Shown piece after piece: positions 1-7,316 of a stretch of 26,086 bases of DNA (within the stretch, counting starts at the first letter, position 1; each line of letters opens with the position of its first letter). The position numbers and the translations under genes were made by a program. Source of the stretch: a virus; IMG/VR virus record IMGVR_UViG_3300025122_000132, positions 1-26,086 of that record; one strand, written 5' to 3'. The notes under the pieces are model-generated. The model searched no databases and was not told the DNA's origin. It was given only the letters and a program-made list of their open reading frames with translations.

Positions 1-295
1 TTATTCTGCGGTCAAGGAATTGCCATTCCCGCAAGATAGATATAGGAACGCCTTGCCCATCCACTTCGTATTTAACCTTCTGTCTGTCGAGATGATAAAA
101 TCGCTCCTCATACTCCCTGAGAAGTTTTCGATCAAATCGTTCTGTCAACCTATCCAGGTCTTGAGCGACAGCGTCAGTCTCAAACAGCCATGTCCACCTG
201 ATGCGGTGCGTGGTGGAGAAGGTGTAGAGACCTGTCAGTGACACAAGGAGTGCGGCGACAACAGATCCATACTTCAGCCTTTTCGATTGTGTCAT
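1..295 (-). CDS. Membrane-anchored phage protein with helical region, C-terminus outside window
   Basis: The frame starts at ATG 295 and stays open to the window edge, giving 98 residues without a stop. It begins MTQSKRLKYG. Residues about 11-26 form one hydrophobic helix (SVVAALLVSLTGLYTF) after a positively charged start, so a single N-terminal anchor with the rest outside the inner membrane is likely. Residues about 45-75 are rich in Glu, Arg, Lys and Leu (DRLTERFDRKLLREYEERF) and look helical or coiled-coil. A GAGG ribosome binding site lies about 8 bases upstream. The layout of short anchor plus charged helix fits an inner-membrane spanin or another lysis accessory protein, but no specific motif proves it. 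Its leader and first nine codons recur in degenerate form at 1061-1112. Confidence 0.6.
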   Translation of the reverse strand, partial: MTQSKRLKYGSVVAALLVSLTGLYTFSTTHRIRWTWLFETDAVAQDLDRLTERFDRKLLREYEERFYHLDRQKVKYEVDGQGVPISILREWQFLDRRI

Positions 296-322
296 TACAG
301 AACCTCACAACAATCACTGCTT
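269..322 (-). repeat. Direct repeat copy A: gene end, ribosome binding site and first nine codons
   Basis: Read on the minus strand, this 54-base unit runs AAGCAGTGA, then TTGTTGTGAGGTTC, then the start MTQSKRLKY of the gene beginning at 295. It matches 1061-1112 with about five substitutions and a two-base gap. Its first 22 bases (plus strand 301-322) are identical in both copies. Confidence 0.85.
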
Positions 323-457
323 TGGATAATTCCCCTTGACCTCGTTAATCCGATCCATCATGGCCTGCGCCTGTGGGTCAAGTATCCCGTCAGACAGGTA
401 TCGCCAAATCGCGTCAAGCTGGTCCCCTATTTTCGGGATATTCCCACTTTCAGGGTC
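314..457 (-). pseudogene. Out-of-frame C-terminal domain (GDQLDAIW type) of the upstream membrane protein
   Basis: This minus-strand frame has no ATG, GTG or TTG start ahead of its conserved part, yet it reads like real protein: DPESGNIPKIGDQLDAIWRY, then DGILDPQAQAMMDRI, ending in YPKQ and TGA at 316-314. From memory of phage proteins, a segment of the form YPSIGDQLDAIW...AQAML..I..VK..YPKP is a frequent C-terminal domain. It lies in the -1 frame relative to the gene ending at 427. It would join that gene smoothly after residue Lys197 (...ITDVEK then DPESGN), giving about 244 residues. The junction falls on GAAAAG (T-run 458-461 on the plus strand). This could be a real -1 frameshift, a decayed gene, or a one-base assembly error. 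Confidence 0.5.
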
Positions 458-1047
458 TTTTCTACATCGGTGATCGTAGCACCCAACGCTTGGTCATATG
501 CCGTTAGTATGGCGTACACCTTGCCATTTTGGGATGTGTAGATAGTAGAGTTTACGTTCGCCTCTATTGAACTTACCAAAATCGAAACTACTCTCGAATG
601 CCATTTACTGAAAGCAGAAATAAACTCTTCGGAAACCCCCGCTCGCCTCGCGGCGGCAAGATAATCCACCACCACATCACCCAACCCCCGCGACGATATA
701 ACTGCGTGTAACTGCTCGTTTGAGAGAGAGTTAAAATCGGTAGTTCGCACCAAATCTTCTAGTGCCTTTTGGAAATATGTGAACTTGATTTGCAGGAACT
801 TCCGGGCCTCTTCACTCACCCTGGTCTGCGGGATAATCAAACTTACCCAAGTCCTCGCGTGGGTGAAAAGACTATGATTGAGTAATGTGTTCGTATCGAT
901 AACCCCTGCTTGCATCTTGGCAGTCTCGGCCCGGTCCTTCATAAACTGGACGGATAGCGGGCCAAGCACACCAGTAATAAATGCAACCGCGATTATGATA
1001 ATATTTTTAGCAGTCATAAGTAGATTCTTCCGCGCCTCAACTTCCAT
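427..1047 (-). CDS. Membrane-anchored protein of unknown function
   Basis: The protein has 206 residues from ATG 1047. Met11 at 1017, preceded by GGAAG, is an alternative start. Residues about 13-32 (AKNIIIIAVAFITGVLGPL) form one membrane segment, and the remainder is soluble, helical and charged, with a likely extracytoplasmic location. I recognise no catalytic motif. The last nine residues (TLKVGISRK) may be an artefact, because a conserved-looking C-terminal domain continues in the -1 frame at 457-314. The gene is visibly less GC-rich than the structural genes and is flanked by an imperfect direct repeat (269-322 and 1061-1112), so it resembles an acquired cassette. Roles in lysis or superinfection exclusion are possible but only inferred. 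Confidence 0.65.
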   Translation of the reverse strand: MEVEARKNLLMTAKNIIIIAVAFITGVLGPLSVQFMKDRAETAKMQAGVIDTNTLLNHSLFTHARTWVSLIIPQTRVSEEARKFLQIKFTYFQKALEDLVRTTDFNSLSNEQLHAVISSRGLGDVVVDYLAAARRAGVSEEFISAFSKWHSRVVSILVSSIEANVNSTIYTSQNGKVYAILTAYDQALGATITDVEKTLKVGISRK

Positions 1048-1060
1048 CGTCTCGACGTTA

Positions 1061-1112
1061 ATACTTCAGTCCTTTCGATTGCTTCATTGGAACCTCACAA
1101 CAATCACTGCTT
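1061..1112 (-). repeat. Direct repeat copy B, carrying a truncated gene start
   Basis: This is the second copy of the unit at 269-322. On the minus strand it has the same GAGG ribosome binding site followed by ATG 1087 and codons for MKQSKGLKY. TAA follows at 1060-1058, only ten bases before the ATG of the next gene at 1047. It looks like a remnant of the gene start in copy A, now serving as a leader or nine-codon upstream reading frame. Confidence 0.8.
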
Positions 1113-1154
1113 CGTCGGCAGCGCAGCTAGGAGTTGGATGTATTCACACCCCCC
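1104..1154 (-). other. Slippery heptamer GGGGGGT and -1 frame extension
   Basis: At 1154-1148 the zero frame of the 113-residue gene reads TCG GGG GGT, so G GGG GGT fits the X XXY YYZ rule with perfect re-pairing. The -1 frame continues for 14 codons (CEYIQLLAALPTKQ) to TGA at 1106-1104, giving a 121-residue product. A stable stimulator stem was not evident by eye. Chance occurrence in GC-rich DNA remains possible. Confidence 0.35.
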
Positions 1155-1468
1155 GACTCGATGGCTTTATTGATCATCTTTATTGCAGGGACGAATATCC
1201 CCGGCACGTTATACATGGCGGTGATGAGGTCACCGATGAGTTTCAGATCCGCATCGAGCAGATCGGGCCGGTCCTCTTTTGCGATCTTCTTCCGCAGTTC
1301 CTCGCGCCGGTCGCCTTCCTCATAGTCGAGTGTTTCCTGTTTTGGGTTCATAAAAAGTGCCTGACACGCGAAGTACCGAAGGGTGCCAGCCTTTTTGCCG
1401 CCCGTACCCGCCATCATCGGGGAACCGTTCGCCTCATAAAAAAGCTGCGTAACGTCGATCTCTGCCAT
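1127..1468 (-). CDS. Small phage protein of unknown function
   Basis: The protein has 113 residues from ATG 1468. The ribosome binding site GGAAAGGGA lies at 1483-1475, inside the end of the upstream gene, whose TGA is three bases away. The sequence is soluble, charged and helical. Its layout (short N-terminal motif, TLRYFACQAL, an acidic basic helix with ETLDYEEGDRREELRKKI, then a C-terminal IGDLITAMYNVPGIFVPAI helix) resembles a common small phage protein of unknown role that carries a TLRDV..NAL segment. I am not certain of that match. The last codons include six consecutive G residues reading G GGG GGT, a canonical -1 slippery heptamer. The zero frame ends six codons later. Confidence 0.75.
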   Translation of the reverse strand: MAEIDVTQLFYEANGSPMMAGTGGKKAGTLRYFACQALFMNPKQETLDYEEGDRREELRKKIAKEDRPDLLDADLKLIGDLITAMYNVPGIFVPAIKMINKAIESGGVNTSNS

Positions 1469-1471
1469 CTT

Positions 1472-1822
1472 TCATCCCTTTCCAGTTCGGGCGGACCCAT
1501 CACAGGTTGAGTTCTTCTCCGTTCCATGCCAGTTGCCCGTCACGAAGTGGAGCAATTCGTGCGTCAGCGCACACGCATCATCAAACGGAACGACGATGGT
1601 GTTGAGCCAGTAAACCGAGCAAGCCTTGAACTGAAAATCCAGGCTGCCCGGTACGACGTGCAGAAACTTCATGCACGTCTCGTGCGGCCTCTCGGTGTAG
1701 TAGATCGTCACCGGGCCTCGATCACCAGCCACCACATGGGCCACATCTGGCTTGGGGGCGGCAGGTGCTTGCGCCATCCCCATGATCGCCAGAGCGAGCA
1801 GGAGGATGGCAGCGCGGATCAT
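1472..1822 (-). CDS. Secreted small protein with HELLH zinc-protease-like motif
   Basis: I chose ATG 1822 over ATG 1837 because it makes an exact ATGA overlap with the upstream stop at 1821-1819. The product has 116 residues. It opens with a signal peptide (MIRAAILLLALAIMGMAQA) and a likely signal peptidase I cut after Ala19, so the mature protein of about 97 residues should act in the periplasm or outside. Residues 88-99 read HELLHFVTGNWH, that is HExxH followed by a third histidine seven residues later, typical of zinc peptidases. The spacing is one residue longer than the metzincin pattern HExxHxxGxxH. Cysteines at about 50, 68, 84 and 107 could form disulfides. The C-terminus is short and basic. 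A role in envelope breakdown or in cleaving a secreted target is inferred only. Confidence 0.7.
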   Translation of the reverse strand: MIRAAILLLALAIMGMAQAPAAPKPDVAHVVAGDRGPVTIYYTERPHETCMKFLHVVPGSLDFQFKACSVYWLNTIVVPFDDACALTHELLHFVTGNWHGTEKNSTCDGSARTGKG

Positions 1823-2028
1823 CGCGCCACGGTGCATGCCGCCCTTGCCCGGTCGATGAGTGCCGCCTCATCGGCGGTCAACTCGACATCGCCCTCGATC
1901 ACGCCCTCCAGCTTCCGGCAGGCATCCCCGAGGCGGTTCCGCATCTTGACTGCACCTTGGACAATGATCTCATCATCGCTAGGTGTAGGCACTTCCTTCT
2001 TCGCTTCTGTAAGGGTCATTAAGCCCAT
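1819..2028 (-). CDS. Small hypothetical protein
   Basis: The product has 69 residues from ATG 2028, starting MGLMTLTEAKKEVPTP. This start is preceded by AAGGAG about seven bases upstream, a strong ribosome binding site. A longer frame from 2103 would have an Arg-rich N-terminus with no such site. The rest is acidic and helical (SDDEIIVQGAVKMRNRLGDA, then ELTADEAALIDRARAACTVA), with no signal peptide or membrane segment. It overlaps the secreted zinc-motif gene by four bases, so the two are probably translated together. I do not recognise a family. Confidence 0.65.
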   Translation of the reverse strand: MGLMTLTEAKKEVPTPSDDEIIVQGAVKMRNRLGDACRKLEGVIEGDVELTADEAALIDRARAACTVAR

Positions 2029-2050
2029 TTGTTTCTCCTTGCGCGAATAT

Positions 2051-2146
2051 CTATTCCGGCTCTGGTGCGGGCGTACATCCCTCGATGTGCGCCGTAAGTG
2101 CATCCAGTTCTGCTTGAGTTGCCTTATAGTTCAAGCTATTTTGCAT
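2051..2146 (-). CDS. 31-residue hypothetical micropeptide
   Basis: ATG 2146 opens a 31-codon frame ending in TAG at 2053-2051: MQNSLNYKATQAELDALTAH, then IEGCTPAPEPE. It fills the otherwise empty space between the 86-residue gene (stop 2155) and the 69-residue gene (start 2028). Its amphipathic helix and Pro/Glu tail look protein-like. The ribosome binding site (AGGG very close to the ATG) is weak, so confidence is moderate. Confidence 0.45.
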   Translation of the reverse strand: MQNSLNYKATQAELDALTAHIEGCTPAPEPE

Positions 2147-2154
2147 CGCCCTAG

Positions 2155-2415
2155 CTAATACTTTCCCGCTACCAATCTGTTTTTCGCCGTCGCCTTTTCC
2201 TCGTCAGTGCCCGTCACAGCCGTGACGAGGTCATCCTGAAAGGATGGTTCGGGGGGGCGTGCCAGCCATTCAGCTTCCCACTGCTCTACTTGTTCCTGTG
2301 TCGGCCAGGCACCGAGCGATGCCGGCCACGCAGTGAGCACCCCTTCACGAGTCGAAATCCCGCTCACATAGTCGTGCTTCCAACCAATCGCTACAGGGTG
2401 CTTTGTGATAATCAC
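2155..2415 (-). CDS. Small tail-fibre-linked hypothetical protein
   Basis: The product has 86 residues from a GTG start at 2415 that overlaps the tail fibre stop in a GTGA, so translation is probably coupled. The sequence has a central segment rich in Trp and Pro (LGAWPTQEQVEQWEAEWLAR) and a helical end (DDLVTAVTGTDEEKATAKNR). The position directly after the fibre and the PT.EQ...WE pattern resemble small fibre-associated or fibre-assembly proteins of other phages. This is a weak family assignment based on position and feel rather than a defined motif. Confidence 0.65.
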   Translation of the reverse strand: MIITKHPVAIGWKHDYVSGISTREGVLTAWPASLGAWPTQEQVEQWEAEWLARPPEPSFQDDLVTAVTGTDEEKATAKNRLVAGKY

Positions 2416-4856
2416 GATGCTATCTCCATGATGGTGAGGGATGACATTAAGGTGCCACCGTAATATCTTGACCCACCACCTCCATTCAATGTGAATGTAG
2501 CGGCGCCGGCATGTCCCGCCGCCCTTATTTTAAAGGTGGTTTCATTAGTTGTTCCCGCCGCCATTTCGTGTTCCACAGAAATTTGAAACGGAACGTCACT
2601 GTATGTACCCTGATACTCTACGCCGGTAGACAGCGCGTTTGCCGTAGAATCCTGAAACAATGCCGCCGTCATCCAACTGCCCGAACCATTCGACGCAAGC
2701 TGAACTTTTGCGCGGATAAGCAATCGGTTTGATGAATTCGTAGGAGTAATTGCCAGCGTAAGATACTCATCCCCCTCGGTGTTCTGTGGGATTGTGTCAT
2801 CTACCGGGATTTCAGTTGTCCCGGTAGACACCGCGCCGGTTTGTGTGTGTACCATCTGCACTAGGTTCCCGCCGCCCGCGCCCCCCACTTCCGCGTCAAC
2901 GTAAGCCTTAATAGACTGCTGAGTTGCTAATTTTACTGCACTGTCACTTGCCATATCATCTTCATCTAAGGTGCCTGTTACTGCCGTACTACTACCAATA
3001 TCCAGCGATCCATCAAGTCTGGTAGCCCCCGCATCCACCCAAAGAGCGTAATTCGAGGAGCCTTCATCGGGAGCGGCTTGAATGTAGACCGTTGATGCCA
3101 CCGTAACAGTTCCCGTTGCTGTAATATTTGGTTCAAAAAATCCAGCCGTTGCGACTATGGCGGCAGTGCCGGTAGGAATTGTTACGGCCCCGCCAGCTTG
3201 TATCATTAGGTCGTAATAGCTTGTGTCAGCGGTGGCAGTTCGTGCGTGTCGCTCAATCTTGACCATCTGGTCGGTACTGGAAGTGTCGCCGTTGTTGCCG
3301 ATTAAGACGGAGTTTTTCGCTCCATCAACATAGAACATATACGCCTTGCCATCCGACTCAACACGGAAGTCCAAATCCGCGCCAGCTTCGTTGAACACCC
3401 AAGCACTACCAGTAAAATCAAGTACGTTCTGCTCTCCCGCTCCAGCCACCCACATACCAAGTCTATAACCACCTGCTTCAGAACCAGCGGTAGCATTGCC
3501 AATATAGTAATCTTCAACAATGTAGTTTGTTACACCATCCCCATCATCAAGGGCTGTAAAACTATTTTGCCAGATTGTTGTTCCAGTAACCTTCATGTCA
3601 GAACGAATACGGTTTAACCATCTACCAATTCCCGTATTCGTATGGTCTATGAAGTTGTTATTGGCTGTTGCCGTAGTAAGGATAAATTCGTTTTCAGATG
3701 TTCCAAGAGTTAAACCCTCTAGAGTAAGTGTACCCGAGGACGTAATGCTACTAGCATTTAAGGTAATGTTATCGACAGTAAGAGTAGTCAATGTGCCAAG
3801 AGAGGTAATGGCCGCTTGTGCCGCACCAGTCACAGTCGCCGCCGTCCCGCTCGCGTTTCCGGTTACGTTACCCGTCAATGCTCCCGCAAAAGCAGTCGAT
3901 GTAAGAGTCCCCGTCGAAGGGTTGTATTTTAGGTCACCGTCAGACTCTAGTCCGATGTTGCCGCCATCTAAATCCCCACCAGAAGTGAAGATGATGGCAT
4001 TTTCTTCGTTAGTGCTTTCGTTGTCGGTGATCGTTACTGTGGTTGCGACACCCGCCGTCCCGCTCACGTTTCCCGTAACGTCCCCCGTGATATCACCCAC
4101 GAATGCAGTCGAAGTAATCGATGTCGCCCCAGTTACTACTCCCGCATCCACGTTTATTGTCCCGTCAAGAACAATCGCTGAACCGGAGGCAGGCGTGAGA
4201 TTCAGCGCACCCGAATCCGCCGTGATAGTATTTCCGTTAATTGTGAGGTTATCCACGGTGAGGGAAGTCAACGTGCCCAGGCTGGTAATATTTGTTTGTG
4301 CGGCTGTGGTGGTCGTGATGGGTGCGGTCGGGGTCGGGGTGATCATCACGAAGTCGCTTGTCGTGGCGTCGTACACCACGCCGATCAACTGGTTCTGGAC
4401 GATATCACCTGAGACGAGCGCAACATTGTGGTACTTCTTGATGTCGACTGCCCCGATTGAGTCCACGTTCAGGGTGCTCGCCCCACTGTTTGCGTTTGTC
4501 GATTTAAAGAAAAACACTTGCCCGGCAGCGTATGCCGTCTCGTTCGGCGTCAGGCTGATGGCGTAGGTGTTCGCAGAGCCGGTATCGACGGCATAGGTGA
4601 GCGAGCCGTCCTGTATCTGTGACGCGATGGGCGCATCCGTGGCGGCGGTGGCGGCTGCCAGGCTGGTGAGCCTGTTGGACCCGGCGTTAAAGTTGCCGGT
4701 CATGGCGTTGCTTCCCGACTTCTCGATGCAGGAATTTATGCCCGCGATGAACACGTCGTCCTGGGCTTTATGCCTGCTCGCCAATATCCTGATCGCATTG
4801 GATTGATCGGTCACCCAATTATGGAGTCCCGTGAATGTTCCTCCGCTCCAAGCCAT
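2412..4856 (-). CDS. Tail fibre or spike protein, repetitive
   Basis: The protein has 814 residues from ATG 4856, with GAGG about eight bases upstream. Residues 1-180 form an N-terminal region (MAWSGGTFTGLHNWVTDQSN) that probably attaches to the virion. Residues 180-380 contain paired repeats: ITSLGTLTSLTVDNLTIN near 190-207 and ITSLGTLTTLTVDNITLN near 350-367, and TSTAFVGDITGDVTGNVSGT near 249-267 and TSTAFAGALTGNVTGNASGT near 319-338. Beta-rich Gly/Thr/Ser/Ala repeats of this type are common in phage fibres. The last 150 residues (from LVQMVHTQTGAVSTGTTEIP, with DDTIP and ALFQD, to SLTIMEIAS) match a C-terminal domain I have seen often in phage tail proteins. It is the likely receptor-binding protein. 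Its first ~500 bases are clearly GC-richer than the middle, which suggests module exchange. Confidence 0.8.
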   Translation of the reverse strand: MAWSGGTFTGLHNWVTDQSNAIRILASRHKAQDDVFIAGINSCIEKSGSNAMTGNFNAGSNRLTSLAAATAATDAPIASQIQDGSLTYAVDTGSANTYAISLTPNETAYAAGQVFFFKSTNANSGASTLNVDSIGAVDIKKYHNVALVSGDIVQNQLIGVVYDATTSDFVMITPTPTAPITTTTAAQTNITSLGTLTSLTVDNLTINGNTITADSGALNLTPASGSAIVLDGTINVDAGVVTGATSITSTAFVGDITGDVTGNVSGTAGVATTVTITDNESTNEENAIIFTSGGDLDGGNIGLESDGDLKYNPSTGTLTSTAFAGALTGNVTGNASGTAATVTGAAQAAITSLGTLTTLTVDNITLNASSITSSGTLTLEGLTLGTSENEFILTTATANNNFIDHTNTGIGRWLNRIRSDMKVTGTTIWQNSFTALDDGDGVTNYIVEDYYIGNATAGSEAGGYRLGMWVAGAGEQNVLDFTGSAWVFNEAGADLDFRVESDGKAYMFYVDGAKNSVLIGNNGDTSSTDQMVKIERHARTATADTSYYDLMIQAGGAVTIPTGTAAIVATAGFFEPNITATGTVTVASTVYIQAAPDEGSSNYALWVDAGATRLDGSLDIGSSTAVTGTLDEDDMASDSAVKLATQQSIKAYVDAEVGGAGGGNLVQMVHTQTGAVSTGTTEIPVDDTIPQNTEGDEYLTLAITPTNSSNRLLIRAKVQLASNGSGSWMTAALFQDSTANALSTGVEYQGTYSDVPFQISVEHEMAAGTTNETTFKIRAAGHAGAATFTLNGGGGSRYYGGTLMSSLTIMEIAS

Positions 4857-4889
4857 ACTAATTACCTCATACCCTTTCCAGAGAGATAG

Positions 4890-7304
4890 CTATCTCGTTT
4901 GCGGCCCCCGCCTGCGCCTGCGATGGGTGGTGAGGGATGCTCCCCCTACCCCGAATATACTGCCCGTCCGCTGCTTGCCCTGCTCCTGGATGGTGCGCTT
5001 CGTGGCCGTCGAAATGGCCTGCCTCGCTGCTGCCCGCTCCACGTTAGCCGGTATGAACCCGATAAACTTCTGGAGAATGGCGCTTATCATCCCCGGTTGG
5101 TTCGTCATATAGCTGATGAGCTTGATTGTGCTGTTCGAGGCATTCACCGCGCCTTCCACCCTGGTAGTCGCCCGCATCGCCACCCGCTTGAACTGCTGGA
5201 GCAGGTCGAGGTCGCGCTTTGTGAATAGTTCGTGCATCACCTCGGGCGCTTCCTTCATGGCTTTATCGAGGGCCGTGCGGAATTTCCTCCCCGAGAAATA
5301 CGTCCTCGACGCATCGCTCACGAAAGCTCCGGTCCCCTTCTTGGCCTCCTCGAACAGCCTGACAATGGCCTCCTCCTGGAGCGCCTTCCACTCGGGACTA
5401 TTCACCCCGAATATTCCCTTGAGCTTCCTGACGGCGTGGGCAGCGCCCTTCTTGGCACCTATGGCGGACGCGGAGAACAGGTAATTCGTCGCCTCGGTGG
5501 GCGTCAGCCTGAAAGTCACCTCGGTGGGCGTCAGCCTGAAAGCCTCCTCCCCGCTTTCCTTGCTCACTTCCACCAGGGCGCTCACCATCTTGTTCGACTC
5601 GAACTTCTCACCCATCTTCCGGCGAAGGAACCGGGCGTTCCGGTATTTCATCAGGGTGCCGATATCACCTCGCGTTAGGGGGGTCTCGATCATCTTGTCG
5701 ATGGCGTTTTCGAACGACTTGATCACGAACCCGAGGGCCTTGCGCTCCACCGGGTCGGTCAGGCCACGCTTGAGGCGGTTCGCATTTGCCCTGAACTGCT
5801 CAAGCTCCTTGATCCCCACCGTGGGAACGCGCGATCCCTTTTTGGTCACCCTGCCCAGGACGAACCTGCCCTCCAGGAAATCGAGCGCCTTCATCGTCGC
5901 CCCGCCCTCGGGGAGTCCGCCGACGAACCGCCGCTCTATCTGCTCCCTTAATCCCGCCGCGAAGTTTTCGAGGGGTTCCTTGTCGAAACGCAGGCTTTTC
6001 CCGCGCCGCGCCAGTATGAAAGCCTTATCCACCGCATCCTTCGCCGCGTCGAGTCCCGCCTTCAGGCCCCGCTGCACCTCCTCGATCCCCGCACCTCTCG
6101 CGCCCACACGGGAAGCCTCGTCCCGGCCAGCCACACGGCCCTGCACTCCCGCCCTGTTGGCATCGAGGGCAGTCGATTGGGCTTCCCTGACCCTATGGGC
6201 TTCCGCCCTGATTCTCGTGTCAGCGACATCAAACGCACCCTTCGCCGCGCTGGATTCGGCTGATTGGCTTGCCACATCGCCCGACAGATCGCCGGGGCGC
6301 ATCGGAACATCCACGGGCAGGCTGCTCGCTTCCGCCGCCGCCGTGGCCTCCCCCACGTTCTGAGGGTTGCGCCTGCCGAGTGTGAGATTATCGAACTCCT
6401 GGATCGCCTCGTTCGTCACCGTATCCGGGTCAGCGCCCATGTTCCTGACCGCCCGCCTTCCCCTGGCGTTCAGACCACGGCCAGCATCATCGAAGTTGAG
6501 CGGGCTTCTGAGGATGGCCCTCATGCCCGGTATCACCTTGTTCCCGAGCGCCGCGAGCGCCGCACCCGTGATCCCGAACAGACCGGCCACCACCGCCGTC
6601 ACTTCGTCAATCCCCTTGTTCGATCCCAGGCCACCGGCGAGCAAATCCTGAACCACCGAACCCGCCGACAGGCCGCCCGACAGGCCAAGGGCCTGCCCGA
6701 GCTTGCCCAACGCTTTCAACCCGAGTTTCGCACCCGGAATGGACGTGAATAGCTCGATGCTCCCGGAGTTGACGATATCGTTCACATCCTGCCCCGATAT
6801 TCCGGGCCGGTTCAGGAAGTACCTGCCCGGCTTGATCCGCATCTGCGCTGCCTGATCGTCTCCGATGGTGACCACGATATTCCCCGCATCGTCGGACTCA
6901 TGCTCGATGCCGGGGATGAGGCGCTTCAATATGCCGAGCTTGCCCGCGTCGGTCTTGGCGAAGGCCATCAGCCTCGAGGTGGACGGATGGTTCGCCCTTG
7001 ACCCCGTATCGGGAGCCACGTCGGCGGCCTGATCACCGCCCAGGATAGAGGGCTTGCCTAGGGCGATGTCAGGGAGCGAGATCGGGGATCGGAAATCGGG
7101 CAGTTCAGGGACATCCCGGTCGCCGGGGCGCACCCTGCCCTTCCCCGTGATGAGGCTCTCAGCCGTCGATACGGGAGCGCGGACGGCCTCGCCAAACTGA
7201 TCGACGATGCCCGTATCCGAGGTGTTGTCATTATCTCGGTCTCGGGCTTCCCTTGCCCTTCTGGCCCTGCGTTTTGCGCGTTCCAGTACAAAATCTTCCG
7301 CCAT
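4890..7304 (-). CDS. Large internal virion (ejection) protein candidate
   Basis: The protein has 804 residues from ATG 7304, with GGAG about seven bases upstream. The N-terminus is strongly basic and helical (ERAKRRARRAREARDRD). Residues about 205-258 form a glycine/alanine-rich hydrophobic stretch (VVAGLFGITGAALAALGN) that could enter a membrane. Residues 300-800 are long charged helices with a basic end (RRRRRGPQTR). A nine-residue tandem duplication, FRLTPTEVT/FRLTPTEAT, lies near 587-604. Size, helix content, the internal hydrophobic patch and the position between the hub and the fibre fit proteins ejected with DNA by podoviruses. No lytic transglycosylase motif is visible. It could instead be another structural component. 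Confidence 0.6.
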   Translation of the reverse strand: MAEDFVLERAKRRARRAREARDRDNDNTSDTGIVDQFGEAVRAPVSTAESLITGKGRVRPGDRDVPELPDFRSPISLPDIALGKPSILGGDQAADVAPDTGSRANHPSTSRLMAFAKTDAGKLGILKRLIPGIEHESDDAGNIVVTIGDDQAAQMRIKPGRYFLNRPGISGQDVNDIVNSGSIELFTSIPGAKLGLKALGKLGQALGLSGGLSAGSVVQDLLAGGLGSNKGIDEVTAVVAGLFGITGAALAALGNKVIPGMRAILRSPLNFDDAGRGLNARGRRAVRNMGADPDTVTNEAIQEFDNLTLGRRNPQNVGEATAAAEASSLPVDVPMRPGDLSGDVASQSAESSAAKGAFDVADTRIRAEAHRVREAQSTALDANRAGVQGRVAGRDEASRVGARGAGIEEVQRGLKAGLDAAKDAVDKAFILARRGKSLRFDKEPLENFAAGLREQIERRFVGGLPEGGATMKALDFLEGRFVLGRVTKKGSRVPTVGIKELEQFRANANRLKRGLTDPVERKALGFVIKSFENAIDKMIETPLTRGDIGTLMKYRNARFLRRKMGEKFESNKMVSALVEVSKESGEEAFRLTPTEVTFRLTPTEATNYLFSASAIGAKKGAAHAVRKLKGIFGVNSPEWKALQEEAIVRLFEEAKKGTGAFVSDASRTYFSGRKFRTALDKAMKEAPEVMHELFTKRDLDLLQQFKRVAMRATTRVEGAVNASNSTIKLISYMTNQPGMISAILQKFIGFIPANVERAAARQAISTATKRTIQEQGKQRTGSIFGVGGASLTTHRRRRRGPQTR
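5492..5542 (-). repeat. 27-bp in-frame tandem duplication
   Basis: The 24-base string beginning CCTCGGTGGGCGTCAGCCTG occurs at 5492-5515 and again at 5519-5542, a period of 27 bases. It duplicates nine residues (FRLTPTEVT, FRLTPTEAT) without breaking the frame. Near-identity of the copies suggests a recent event. Confidence 0.9.
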
Positions 7305-7316
7305 GACAAAGCTCCG

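Noticed and set aside
20-241. Plus-strand open frame of 73 codons at the left edge
   Set aside because: It is antisense to the membrane protein starting at 295, which has a ribosome binding site and membrane helix.
3595-4566. Plus-strand open frame of 323 codons
   Set aside because: It is antisense to the tail fibre; its Val/Ala/Pro/Ser-rich sequence reflects the complementary repeats.
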